Origin: Pirellulales bacterium
GTDB lineage: Bacteria; Planctomycetota; Planctomycetia; Pirellulales; Lacipirellulaceae
DNA length: 34,440 nt
NCBI GenBank assembly: GCA_028279215.1
Contig: JANQOF010000083.1
Coordinates: forward strand, 1 to 34,440
Direction: 5' to 3'
The notes below the pieces were generated by a model. It was not told the DNA's origin. It was given only the letters and a program-made list of their open reading frames with translations, and did not search any database. This document shows, in pieces, positions 25,663-33,265 of the stretch. The stretch's first letter is position 1. Each line of letters opens with the position of its first letter. The position numbers and the translations under genes are program-made.

Positions 25663-25983
25663 CTAGTCGACACGATGGGTTGAGTTGTTCAGGGCGTACG
25701 CGGCGTTGCTTACCGGGTTCAAGGGAATGCCCTCCGGAAAATAGTTGGCGTTCCCGCCGATGTCGGATAGGTCGTCGGCCGGCCACCCGCCCGTTTCGAT
25801 GTAGTAGCGCTCGACCGCAGAATTGATAGTCGCCTTGTTGTGCTCGTGCACCTTTTGCTTGGCGGTGGCCGACGACACGCTTACACGTGGGACGACGATG
25901 GCCGCGATGATGCCGAGAATCGTCACGACGGCAAGCAATTCCATCAACGAAAAGCCGTGCCGTTTCAGCGTTGTGCGTCGCAT
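25663..25983 (-). CDS. Major pilin/GspG-like protein A
   Basis: This is a 106-residue pilin. The leader KRHG is followed by FSLMELLAVVTILGIIAAIVVPRV, a perfect type III signal with Gly at -1 and Glu5. The short C-terminal domain contains GGWPADDLSDIGGNANYFPEGIPLNP, a GspG-like motif with conserved Pro and Gly positions. Typical GspG has about 140 residues, so this is a shortened form. Start 25983 has GAGG upstream (spacing 9). It probably builds the main fibre together with the neighbouring pilin B gene, which shares the LSDIG...YFPEG motif, indicating a gene duplication. Confidence 0.88.
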   Translation of the reverse strand: MRRTTLKRHGFSLMELLAVVTILGIIAAIVVPRVSVSSATAKQKVHEHNKATINSAVERYYIETGGWPADDLSDIGGNANYFPEGIPLNPVSNAAYALNNSTHRVD

Positions 25984-26130
25984 GATTCTATTCCTCGTCG
26001 TTTTGATACTGCTTCGGAATCTCGGGAATTTATTTGGTTGCGTACTGCGGACATGATGCCTCCGCACACCCATTTGTAATAGCATAGGTTGCCGCTAGCG
26101 CACTGCCCCAAAACATTGAGTTTTGTGTCC

Positions 26131-26466
26131 CTAATGAGTATGGCCTATAACGAGTCCGGTGGTCGTGTCGATCGTATAGGCAGTGCCGTCTATCGGGCAT
26201 ACAGGCACTCCCTCTGGAAAATAGGTTGGATTCGCGCCAATGTCGGACAAATTGGCCGACGGAAAGCCACCGTTGTTCCTCCGCCATAGCTGCGATTGCA
26301 ACTCGATCTCCCCCTGATGCACATGGCACGCCCTTCTTTCCGCTTCGTTCACATGGTTGTTCGCGCGAGGAACGAGTGCGGCAGCGAGGATGCCGAGAAT
26401 TGTCAACACCGCCAGCAACTCGATGATCGAGAACCCATGTCGCGTTGCACGATACTGCATGCTCAT
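26131..26466 (-). CDS. Major pilin/GspG-like protein B
   Basis: This is a 111-residue pilin. The leader TRHG is followed by FSIIELLAVLTILGILAAALVPR, with Gly -1 and Glu5. The C-terminal domain is short and repeats the motif seen in pilin A: GGFPSANLSDIGANPTYFPEG, then a P-x-C-P segment and an AYT strand. Because it is clearly homologous to pilin A throughout, tandem duplication is likely. Unlike A it has two cysteines (in ERRACHVH and VPVCPID) that might form a disulfide. Its ATG at 26466 overlaps the GspF stop as ATGA, so it is translated with the platform protein. Two further in-frame upstream codons lie inside GspF and are rejected. Confidence 0.87.
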   Translation of the reverse strand: MSMQYRATRHGFSIIELLAVLTILGILAAALVPRANNHVNEAERRACHVHQGEIELQSQLWRRNNGGFPSANLSDIGANPTYFPEGVPVCPIDGTAYTIDTTTGLVIGHTH

Positions 26467-27614
26467 CCGCCCACTGTGTTGATCATGTCGAACATCGGCA
26501 AGTAAATCGCCAATAGCACGGCGGCCACGGCTGCAGCCAACGAGATGGTAAGAATCGGTTCGATCGCAGCAACAAATACGGTTGCTTTGCGCTCGATTTC
26601 GTTGGTAAGGTGCTCGCGTATGTGACGAGTCGACCTGGCGAGCTTGCCTGTTTGCTCGCCGATGATCACCAGTTGGCTCACTATTGGTGGGAAGAACGTC
26701 GCATGCCGTTCCATTTCGCGGCTGAATCGCTCGCCGCGAACTACCGCCTTCTGCAAGTCGCGAACTCGTTCGCGCGCCGAGCGGTTCGAGATGGAATCGG
26801 CGGTTTCGGCTAGCGCTTCGGATAGAGTGAAACCGGCTTGCAGCAGTTCGCTCAGCACCTCCATCATCTGAAGCAGGGCAATGTCGCGCAGCCATGGCCC
26901 GACGACGGGTAGTTCGAGTAGCGCTTCGTCCATTCGCAGCGCAATGTCAGAGTTTCGCCGAAGTTGTCGCAAACCAAGTACGACGAGCACGGCAAGACCT
27001 AGGATAAACAGCAAATACCTGCGAGCGAATGCGCCCAGCGCGATCAACGCTTGGGTGATGGCGGGAAGCGGTACCTTCGCACTGGCGTAGGTCGCTTCAA
27101 ATACCGGCACCACATACGTCAACAAGAACGCGATGACACCCGCGCCGACAACTACCAACATGGCCGGGTAGGCCAACTTTCTGATGATTTCGGCCTTGAG
27201 TTTGCCGGCCTTTTCCCGGTGATCGGCAAGGTGTCGCAGCGATTCGCCCAAGCTGCCGGCCCGCTCACCGACTTTCACTTGGCTAATCAACACGGCATCG
27301 AACGTTGTCGGATAGTGGCACAGCGCGGCGCTGAAGCTCTCGCCATTCTCCAGCCGCTTCTTCAGCGACTCGAGCATCGCCCGGTAGCTTTCCGTGCCCT
27401 GCTCTTCGGCTAGCGTGGCAAGTGCTTTGGGTAGCGACACACCGTTCTCAAGCAACGTAGAGAGATGACGAAACAAATAGGTAATCTGATTGTTCTTCAG
27501 ATGCCCAACGCTGCTCGCGTTACCACAGCGCTTTGCTCGCCCACGAGCCGCGCACGACCATCCACTGGCCTTGGCAAGGCCAGGCAACTTCAAGTTGTCG
27601 AGTACCGAGTTCAT
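26463..27614 (-). CDS. GspF/PilC-type inner-membrane platform protein
   Basis: This 383-residue polytopic protein is the platform on which the ATPase acts during pilus assembly. Two homologous T2SSF domains are visible: about residues 45-170 (FRHLSTLLENGVSLPKAL, then VGERAGSLGESLRHLADHREK) and 250-370 (ELLQAGFTLSEAL, then IGEQTGKLARSTRHIREHL). Each is followed by a membrane helix region such as YPAMLVVVGAGVIAFLLTYVVPVF, and the C-terminus has the usual AAVAAVLLAIYLPMFDM. Usual length is about 400; the N-terminal domain before the first T2SSF repeat is short and atypical, with several basic residues and two cysteines. It starts 13 bases after the GspE stop. Confidence 0.92.
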   Translation of the reverse strand: MNSVLDNLKLPGLAKASGWSCAARGRAKRCGNASSVGHLKNNQITYLFRHLSTLLENGVSLPKALATLAEEQGTESYRAMLESLKKRLENGESFSAALCHYPTTFDAVLISQVKVGERAGSLGESLRHLADHREKAGKLKAEIIRKLAYPAMLVVVGAGVIAFLLTYVVPVFEATYASAKVPLPAITQALIALGAFARRYLLFILGLAVLVVLGLRQLRRNSDIALRMDEALLELPVVGPWLRDIALLQMMEVLSELLQAGFTLSEALAETADSISNRSARERVRDLQKAVVRGERFSREMERHATFFPPIVSQLVIIGEQTGKLARSTRHIREHLTNEIERKATVFVAAIEPILTISLAAAVAAVLLAIYLPMFDMINTVGG

Positions 27615-27627
27615 GGTCGCGGCGTCG

Positions 27628-29316
27628 TTATCCTGAAACCTTGTAGTAGACCTCTTCTAGTGTCGTCTTCCCGGCTACGGCGAGGTCCAAACCGGCTTGC
27701 GCGAGTTCGATCATGCCTTGACTGGCGGCGATCTCACGCAGCCGGTTCGCGGGCAACCCTTTTTCAATGCCATCGGACAACTCCGGCGTCACGACCATGA
27801 TCTCGTAGATTGGGATTCGCCCCGAGTAGCCTGTGCCCAAGCACTTCTTGCAACCGCGGCCGCGATAAAACACGGCGTCTTGTTCCACCTTGCAGTTCTT
27901 CGACAAGGTTTGCAGCAATGTGGGGTTCGCTTCGGCCGGCTCTTTACACTCGAGACAGATCGATCGCAGCAACCGCTGGGCCACCGACCCAAGCAATGCG
28001 CCGCCGATCTTGAAGTTGTCGATTCCCAGGTCATTCAGTCGCGCCACCGCTCCTACGGCATCGTTCGTATGCAGCGTGCTGATGAGCAAGTGCCCCGTAA
28101 GAGCGGCCTGCACACTGGTCGTGGCCGTTTCGTGGTCGCGAATCTCGCCCACCATGATGACGTCCGGATCCTGACGCATGATGTACTTTAGCGCGTTGGC
28201 GAATCCGAGCCCGTAATCGTTGTCGGAGGCTACCTGATTGATACCGGTCAAACGGTACTCGACCGGGTCTTCGACGGTAACGATGTTTCGATTCACGCTG
28301 TTCAGCTTCGCCAGCACGGCGTACATCGTGGTCGTCTTGCCCGAACCGGTCGGGCCCGTCACCACTAGCATGCCGTGCGGCTTATCGATGAGCGACTGCA
28401 GGGTATCACGCTCGGAGGTGGGTAGGCCCAACGTATCGAGGTCGAATACCTTGTTGCCCTCGTCCAACAAACGCATGACGACTTTCTCGCCGCCGACCGT
28501 GGGAATCGAGCTGACGCGGAAGTTCACTCGAGCGCCCGCCTCATTGACGCTTAGTCGTCCGTCCTGGGGTCGGCGATTCTCAGTGGTGTCCATGTCGGCC
28601 ATCACCTTAATACGTGCGACTACCGCTTCTTCAATGTGATCGGGAATGGTCATCACCTGCTGAAGCTCGCCATCTACGCGGTATCGCACGCGCATTTCGG
28701 GAACGTGCGGCTCGAGATGGATGTCGCTCGTGCCGGCGTTGATGGCGCCCATCAGGATGGCCCGCACCAGCCGAACAACCGGAGCCAAATCCTCCTTCTC
28801 TTCTTCCGCATCGACAACTTCGTCTTCGACCAGGTGTTCGGCCGCTTCCAAGTCGGCCATTTTCATGTCGACAATGGTCTGCCGCGCGACGATTCGGTCG
28901 TCGAAACTATGGTCGATCGCCGCTTGTACCGGACCGTCCAAAGCCACCAGCGGGTCGACGTGGTAACCGGTGATCAATTCCGTCTCGGCGATCGTCTCGA
29001 TGTCGTCAGGCGCCACCATCGCAAGCTGCATGCGGCTGCCCGATACGGAGAGCGGAACACACGTATGCTGCCGAGCCATCGACTCGGGCAGCAACCGCGC
29101 GACTTGCGGATTCACTGCCTGGGGCACCACCTCCACGTAGGGTACTCCGTACTGTTCGGAGAGTGCCTCGCCCAATTGCTCGAACGAGATCAATCCTCGC
29201 CGCACGAGGATCTGCCCCAGCATGCCCCGCTCGTCTCCTTGCGCAGCGAGCGCGCTGTCGAGCTGGGCAAGTGTGATCCAGCCGTGGTCAACCAGGATGT
29301 CGCCGAGACGGGCCAT
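27628..29316 (-). CDS. GspE/PilB-type assembly ATPase with MshEN domain
   Basis: This 562-residue hexameric ATPase drives pilus or pseudopilus assembly at the cytoplasmic face. The N-terminal repeat RLGDILVDHGWIT...ALAAQ...LGQILVRRGLISFEQL (about residues 3-55) fits the MshEN domain, which can bind cyclic di-GMP. The catalytic part has Walker A TGPTGSGKTTT with K327, an Asp box (SDIHLEP), Walker B RQDPDVIMVGEIRD, His box HLLISTLHT, and the zinc tetracysteine pairs CLEC and CKKC near residues 465 and 495. An ATG at 29316 matches the domain start; a GTG at 29382 is rejected. It lies 78 bases after the receiver gene and heads the structural part of the cluster. No retraction ATPase (PilT) is in the window. 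Confidence 0.93.
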   Translation of the reverse strand: MARLGDILVDHGWITLAQLDSALAAQGDERGMLGQILVRRGLISFEQLGEALSEQYGVPYVEVVPQAVNPQVARLLPESMARQHTCVPLSVSGSRMQLAMVAPDDIETIAETELITGYHVDPLVALDGPVQAAIDHSFDDRIVARQTIVDMKMADLEAAEHLVEDEVVDAEEEKEDLAPVVRLVRAILMGAINAGTSDIHLEPHVPEMRVRYRVDGELQQVMTIPDHIEEAVVARIKVMADMDTTENRRPQDGRLSVNEAGARVNFRVSSIPTVGGEKVVMRLLDEGNKVFDLDTLGLPTSERDTLQSLIDKPHGMLVVTGPTGSGKTTTMYAVLAKLNSVNRNIVTVEDPVEYRLTGINQVASDNDYGLGFANALKYIMRQDPDVIMVGEIRDHETATTSVQAALTGHLLISTLHTNDAVGAVARLNDLGIDNFKIGGALLGSVAQRLLRSICLECKEPAEANPTLLQTLSKNCKVEQDAVFYRGRGCKKCLGTGYSGRIPIYEIMVVTPELSDGIEKGLPANRLREIAASQGMIELAQAGLDLAVAGKTTLEEVYYKVSG

Positions 29317-29394
29317 GGAATGGGTTCGTTGCTGGGGTGTTTGGCAAGGTTGAGTGGTCGGTAGGTCGGAGCAGAAAACCACCTCTCGAGTAGG

Positions 29395-29772
29395 TTAAAC
29401 TCCTACCAACTGGCCGACCTTTTGCTCCAGCGTTTGCGGGTCGAAGGGTGTCACGAGGTATTCGTCTGCACCTGCGTTGAAGGCTTTCTGTACGTCGTCC
29501 AGTTCCGCATTCGGGGAGAGCAACATGGCTGGAATCTCTGCCGTGCGGACGTCGTTGCTCAGGCGATTTAGGAGGTCGACACCATCTATGCCGGGCAGGA
29601 AGTGCCCGATGATCGCCGAATCGGGAAGCTGGTCGGCCAACCAGCTCAGCGCTTCCTCCGCCGAGTGCAACGTGGTCACCGCATAGCCGAGCAACTCCAA
29701 CCGAAAACCGGTAATTTCGGAAAGCGTCGGATCTTCCTCGATCAACAAAATTTGTTTGCGTTTGTCAGCCAT
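29395..29772 (-). CDS. Degenerate response-regulator receiver protein
   Basis: This 125-residue stand-alone receiver-like domain has lost key residues. The acidic pair is present (E12, E13 with D14) and S86 stands at the conserved Thr/Ser position, but the phosphoacceptor Asp is replaced by Gly (G56 in IIGHFLPGIDG) and the conserved Lys by Thr (T108 in LVTPFD). It therefore should not be phosphorylated in the usual way and may act as a scaffold or adaptor. I checked the G56 codon (GGG) on the DNA. It is the first gene of the pilus cluster, so it may be a regulator or partner of GspE/GspF. No output domain and no histidine kinase are in the window. Confidence 0.88.
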   Translation of the reverse strand: MADKRKQILLIEEDPTLSEITGFRLELLGYAVTTLHSAEEALSWLADQLPDSAIIGHFLPGIDGVDLLNRLSNDVRTAEIPAMLLSPNAELDDVQKAFNAGADEYLVTPFDPQTLEQKVGQLVGV

Positions 29773-29979
29773 AAAGCTAGTGAAGCCGCAGAGTCCACGG
29801 AAGCATCAGCGCATCGGGTCACCGCACATTGCGGCGCGCCGTGTCTCACACGTATAGGTAGCTTCTTCGCCGCACGAAGCAAGTCGGCGCATCAACTGTG
29901 CATACGACCGTACCACTACTGACGGTAGTGTCGGTTGTACCCAATAGGTTGGCGTCACGAAGTCCTTTCCGTCGGTCGC

Positions 29980-30375
29980 TCAGACCGAGCAAACTGGAGC
30001 ATCGGCCGTATAGAGCGCCCGCAGCACATCGACCCGCGAAACCAAGCCAACTAGTTTTCCGCCGTCAGTCACAGGTAGCCGCCGGACGCGTTGGACAATG
30101 AACAAGTCCGCCACGTGATTCACCGTTTCTTGAGCATCCACCGAAATCACTTCTCGCGTCATGTGCTCGGCCACCGTTTGGCAGGTCACTGCTTTGTCGT
30201 AGGCCATCGCAAGCAGCGCATACTCGGTAAGGATACCAACCAACGAACCGCTATCGTCTACGACTGGCAGACCGCTGATGCCCTTGTCCAGCAACATCGT
30301 AATCGCTTCGTGAATCGTTGCTTCAGGGCTCACCGTAACAACGTTGGGCGTCATGATTTGTACGGCGGTCAGCAT
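29980..30375 (-). CDS. Two-CBS-domain protein
   Basis: This 131-residue protein consists of a CBS pair. The first begins IMTPNVVTVSPEATIHEAITMLLDKGISGLPVVD, and the second MTREVISVDAQETVNHVADLFIVQRVRRLPVTD; each ends with a LVGLVSR- or LVGILTE-like strand. Such pairs bind adenine nucleotides (AMP, ATP or NAD) and regulate partner proteins. No other domain is attached. GGAGA about 8 bases before the ATG at 30375 supports the start. It is transcribed away from the acyltransferase-like gene and separated from the pilus cluster by 207 bases. It is probably independent of that cluster, and its partner is unknown. Confidence 0.9.
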   Translation of the reverse strand: MLTAVQIMTPNVVTVSPEATIHEAITMLLDKGISGLPVVDDSGSLVGILTEYALLAMAYDKAVTCQTVAEHMTREVISVDAQETVNHVADLFIVQRVRRLPVTDGGKLVGLVSRVDVLRALYTADAPVCSV

Positions 30376-30710
30376 GTCTGTTTCTCCAAAACGGATGCGG
30401 CGAGGAGGGGGAACCATCGACCGCCGCGAACCGTCGGCGACCGTGCGATGGGGCGAACGCGGGTTCGACCTTTACAACGATAGTTCATAGTTCCGCTAGA
30501 CTCCGAGTTTCGCCCAGTTCACTTGGGTCGACCGGCACCAAACCCAATCACCACCAACATGTAAATTTCGATCCTAAGCAACCTGACGATCGTACCAATT
30601 ACCGGGTCGCCCAATGCGCATTTTTGGCCCACTGTTCCAACTCACCTCGCAATGCGGTCGATGCGGTAGAATACAGAAGCACGCAACTCGCCCAACCAAC
30701 GCCGAACACG
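30376..30710. other. Divergent intergenic region with presumed promoters
   Basis: These 335 bases separate two diverging genes, the CBS protein and the FabD-like protein, and must contain promoters for both. I cannot assign -35/-10 elements with confidence. The middle (about 30540-30600) is richer in A and T than the surroundings. Open frames here are continuations of the neighbours' frames and are not supported. Confidence 0.4.
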
Positions 30711-31877
30711 ATGGTGGAATCCGCACCTTTGAACGTCGAACAGCTTGTGCGGCAATTGCCGCGCACGGCGTTCGCGTTTCGCGGCTACAATGTCACCAAC
30801 CTCGGCCGCACACACGAGCTTTGGGAAGTTGAAGCCTATCGCCCCACGCTCGCGCGGTGGCTCGGCATCGGGAGCGAAGTCTGTCAAAAAGCCCACGGCC
30901 GTTCCACTGACCTGGTTGCCCGAGTGGTAGGACGTTGCGAGGCCGACCTCGACCACTACGCCGACGCGGTGGCCATGATCATGGCGGTGGAGCTGGCGCA
31001 GATCGAGCTGTTGTCGGAAGTGCATGGAGCCGATTACGGCCAAGCCAAATTGGCGTACGGATACAGCCTTGGGGAGCTGACGGCGGTTGCGGCCAACCAA
31101 ATGGTCTCCGGGGCCGAAGCCATGGAAGTACCGGTCACCCTGGCCAACGACTGCGCTGCGCTCGCTCACGACATTCAAATGGGGATCCTCTTCTCACGAA
31201 CCGAAGCCCTCGAAGAACGCGATCTGATTCACCTATGCGAAGACATCACCGCCGAGGGCGATGGCGTCATCGGTATCTCGGCCGTGTTGTCGCCCAACAC
31301 GTACTTGGTGCTGGGCCAACGCGACACGCTTGCCCGGTTCAAATGCCTGATGCCCAAAGTCTTCCCCAAAAGTGCGCACCTGAAGCGCGATCCGAATCGT
31401 TGGCCGCCACTGCACACGCCCATCGTCCGGCAACGTCACATTCCCGACCGCGCTAGTGTGCTGATGGAAAGGATGTCGCCCTCGCCTGGGCTTGCTCAGC
31501 CCACTTTGTTTTCGCTCGCCACCGGATTGGCCAACTACGACACTGAGCCCGCGCGCGAGATCTTGCGGCGCTGGATCGACCATCCACAGCGACTTTGGGA
31601 CGCCGTAGCCTACACGCTCAAGGAAGACGTCGAACTCGTGGTCCATGTCGGCCCCTGCCCCAATGTGATTCCCGCTACGTTCGGACGCCTTAGCGACAAC
31701 GTTCGCCAGCAACTTGCCCGCATGTCGCTCAGTGGAATCAGCATGCGGGCCATGTCGAACCTAGTAAACCGCCGGTGGTTGGCAAACCTGCTTCCGAATC
31801 GGGCATCGCTGCTCCGCACGCCGACGCTGCAACACGTCATCTTGGAAAACTGGCTGCTCGACAACGCTCCTTCGTAG
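30711..31877 (+). CDS. FabD-like acyltransferase-fold protein
   Basis: This 388-residue protein resembles malonyl-CoA:ACP acyltransferases and polyketide AT domains. The nucleophile motif is GYSLGE with S119, where most members have GHSLGE. The catalytic-type His is probably H235 in PLHTPIV, and the spacing of 116 residues is close to that of FabD. A region of about 30 residues near 66-100 (RCEADLDHYADAVAMIMAVELAQ) corresponds to the helical part before the nucleophile. No ACP, ketosynthase or other fatty-acid gene is nearby, so it is not the ordinary fab locus member. The ATG at 30711 is chosen over the upstream TTG at 30624; no ribosome binding site is clear. Substrate is unknown. Confidence 0.75.
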   Translation: MVESAPLNVEQLVRQLPRTAFAFRGYNVTNLGRTHELWEVEAYRPTLARWLGIGSEVCQKAHGRSTDLVARVVGRCEADLDHYADAVAMIMAVELAQIELLSEVHGADYGQAKLAYGYSLGELTAVAANQMVSGAEAMEVPVTLANDCAALAHDIQMGILFSRTEALEERDLIHLCEDITAEGDGVIGISAVLSPNTYLVLGQRDTLARFKCLMPKVFPKSAHLKRDPNRWPPLHTPIVRQRHIPDRASVLMERMSPSPGLAQPTLFSLATGLANYDTEPAREILRRWIDHPQRLWDAVAYTLKEDVELVVHVGPCPNVIPATFGRLSDNVRQQLARMSLSGISMRAMSNLVNRRWLANLLPNRASLLRTPTLQHVILENWLLDNAPS

Positions 31878-31939
31878 CAGGAAGGTGCAAGTCGCGTAGG
31901 TTGTATCTGTCGCCGCACTCCAATCCACTGCACGATCTG

Positions 31940-33259
31940 TTAGCCTGCGACGGCGGCGACCGCCGCATCGATGTCGAGGGTCTGTAGCCGGTCGGCCACT
32001 CGAGGACTGGCAAAAACTCGGACCCGCTTCACGTAGTCGTCGAATTGCTCGAGTGCCAGCGTGCGAACCACGGGCGACACGTCACCCAAAGCACGATAGG
32101 CTTGCTGCTTTGACGAGTAGACGTCGACGTTGAATTGCACCTCGAGCTTCGCGGGCGGCGCGTCGAACAACACCTCGTGCGGCTCGATCACAATACCAGC
32201 GGCCTGCGAGAGCTGGTCGGCGAGGCGCGCACCCAGATCAACCAGCACTTCGTACGGACGCCGGGCCAACCTTTCGTAAACGTCGCGCGATTCGAACAAA
32301 CTGTATTGCGCCAGCCGTTTGTACAGCTGCCGTTGATCGCCGAAAACTCCGGCCAATAGCGTAGCGGCGGGTGACTTGCCAGCCGCCTTTCTTAGCAGCG
32401 CGACCCATTGATGGTCGCCAGTCTCGTAGAACCGCGCAAAGTCGATCTCGTTTTGCAGCTCGAACACTGCCCGCTGCAGCATGGCTGTCGCCGAGCGTAC
32501 CGCGTGGTGCCAGTACACTTCGCTAAACATCACATACCGGGAAAACACCATCAGTTCGGCCGCCGTCTTGCCTTTGTCGGTTACCGCGATCGCATTGCCC
32601 GCTTCATTCAAGCACAGACTGGCGATCAGACGCGATTGGTCAAAATTGCGACCGTAAGGCACGCCGCAGTGCATACTGTCGCGGGCCAGGTAGTCGATCT
32701 TGTCGACGTCGATCGGGCCCGACAACATGCTCGTTACAATCTGCTCGCCTGGCGTTTTGGCAACGCCTGCAATCAAGTCGGCAACGCCCAAGGGTTCAAG
32801 CTGCCAATCTTCGGCGATCGCTTCGGCAATCGGCCCTTCGGCAATCGCCTGGCGAGCGAGTTGTTCGTGATGCGTCACGCCAACCAGCGCGATGTCTTCT
32901 ATCGGGTGGCAATAAGGCCAATGCCCAACGTCGTGTAGCAGCGCGGCAAGCAGAAACTTCGTCACCTCCTGTTCGGTGAGTACCTCAGCGAAACGCGGCA
33001 GGCCCGCAAGCCGGGCCAAGAACTCTAGCGCCACTCGATAGACGCCCAAGGAGTGCTCAAAGCGCGTGTGTCCCGCTCCTGGGTAAACCATTCGTACGAG
33101 TCCCAACTGAGATACTTCTCCGAGCCGCCGAAACGCCGGCGTGTCGATCAGACGTCGCACTCGCGGGGTGAGTGGAACGTCGTCGCCCGGTGGCAGCCGC
33201 AATAGACCGCTGGCGGCGTGGCGAGTCGCAAACTCGGGAATCGATTCGTAAGTCGCCAT
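31940..33259 (-). CDS. HD-domain phosphohydrolase (SAMHD1/dGTPase-like)
   Basis: This is a 439-residue HD-superfamily protein. Metal-binding residues are H69 (RFEHSLGVY), H109 and D110 (LLHDVGHWPYCHPIE), and an Asp near residue 190 in GPIDVDKIDYLARD. These are arranged as in SAMHD1 and the related bacterial dNTP triphosphohydrolases. The conserved QLGLVRMVYPGAGHTRFEHSLG block matches that subgroup. It probably hydrolyses deoxynucleoside triphosphates or another nucleotide; the exact substrate is uncertain. The C-terminal half is helical, with a segment near residue 380 rich in Lys and Gln. It starts 6 bases after the zinc-ribbon gene and is the last gene of that pair; it converges on the acyltransferase-like gene (62-base gap). 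Confidence 0.87.
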   Translation of the reverse strand: MATYESIPEFATRHAASGLLRLPPGDDVPLTPRVRRLIDTPAFRRLGEVSQLGLVRMVYPGAGHTRFEHSLGVYRVALEFLARLAGLPRFAEVLTEQEVTKFLLAALLHDVGHWPYCHPIEDIALVGVTHHEQLARQAIAEGPIAEAIAEDWQLEPLGVADLIAGVAKTPGEQIVTSMLSGPIDVDKIDYLARDSMHCGVPYGRNFDQSRLIASLCLNEAGNAIAVTDKGKTAAELMVFSRYVMFSEVYWHHAVRSATAMLQRAVFELQNEIDFARFYETGDHQWVALLRKAAGKSPAATLLAGVFGDQRQLYKRLAQYSLFESRDVYERLARRPYEVLVDLGARLADQLSQAAGIVIEPHEVLFDAPPAKLEVQFNVDVYSSKQQAYRALGDVSPVVRTLALEQFDDYVKRVRVFASPRVADRLQTLDIDAAVAAVAG

Positions 33260-33265
33260 GTACCC

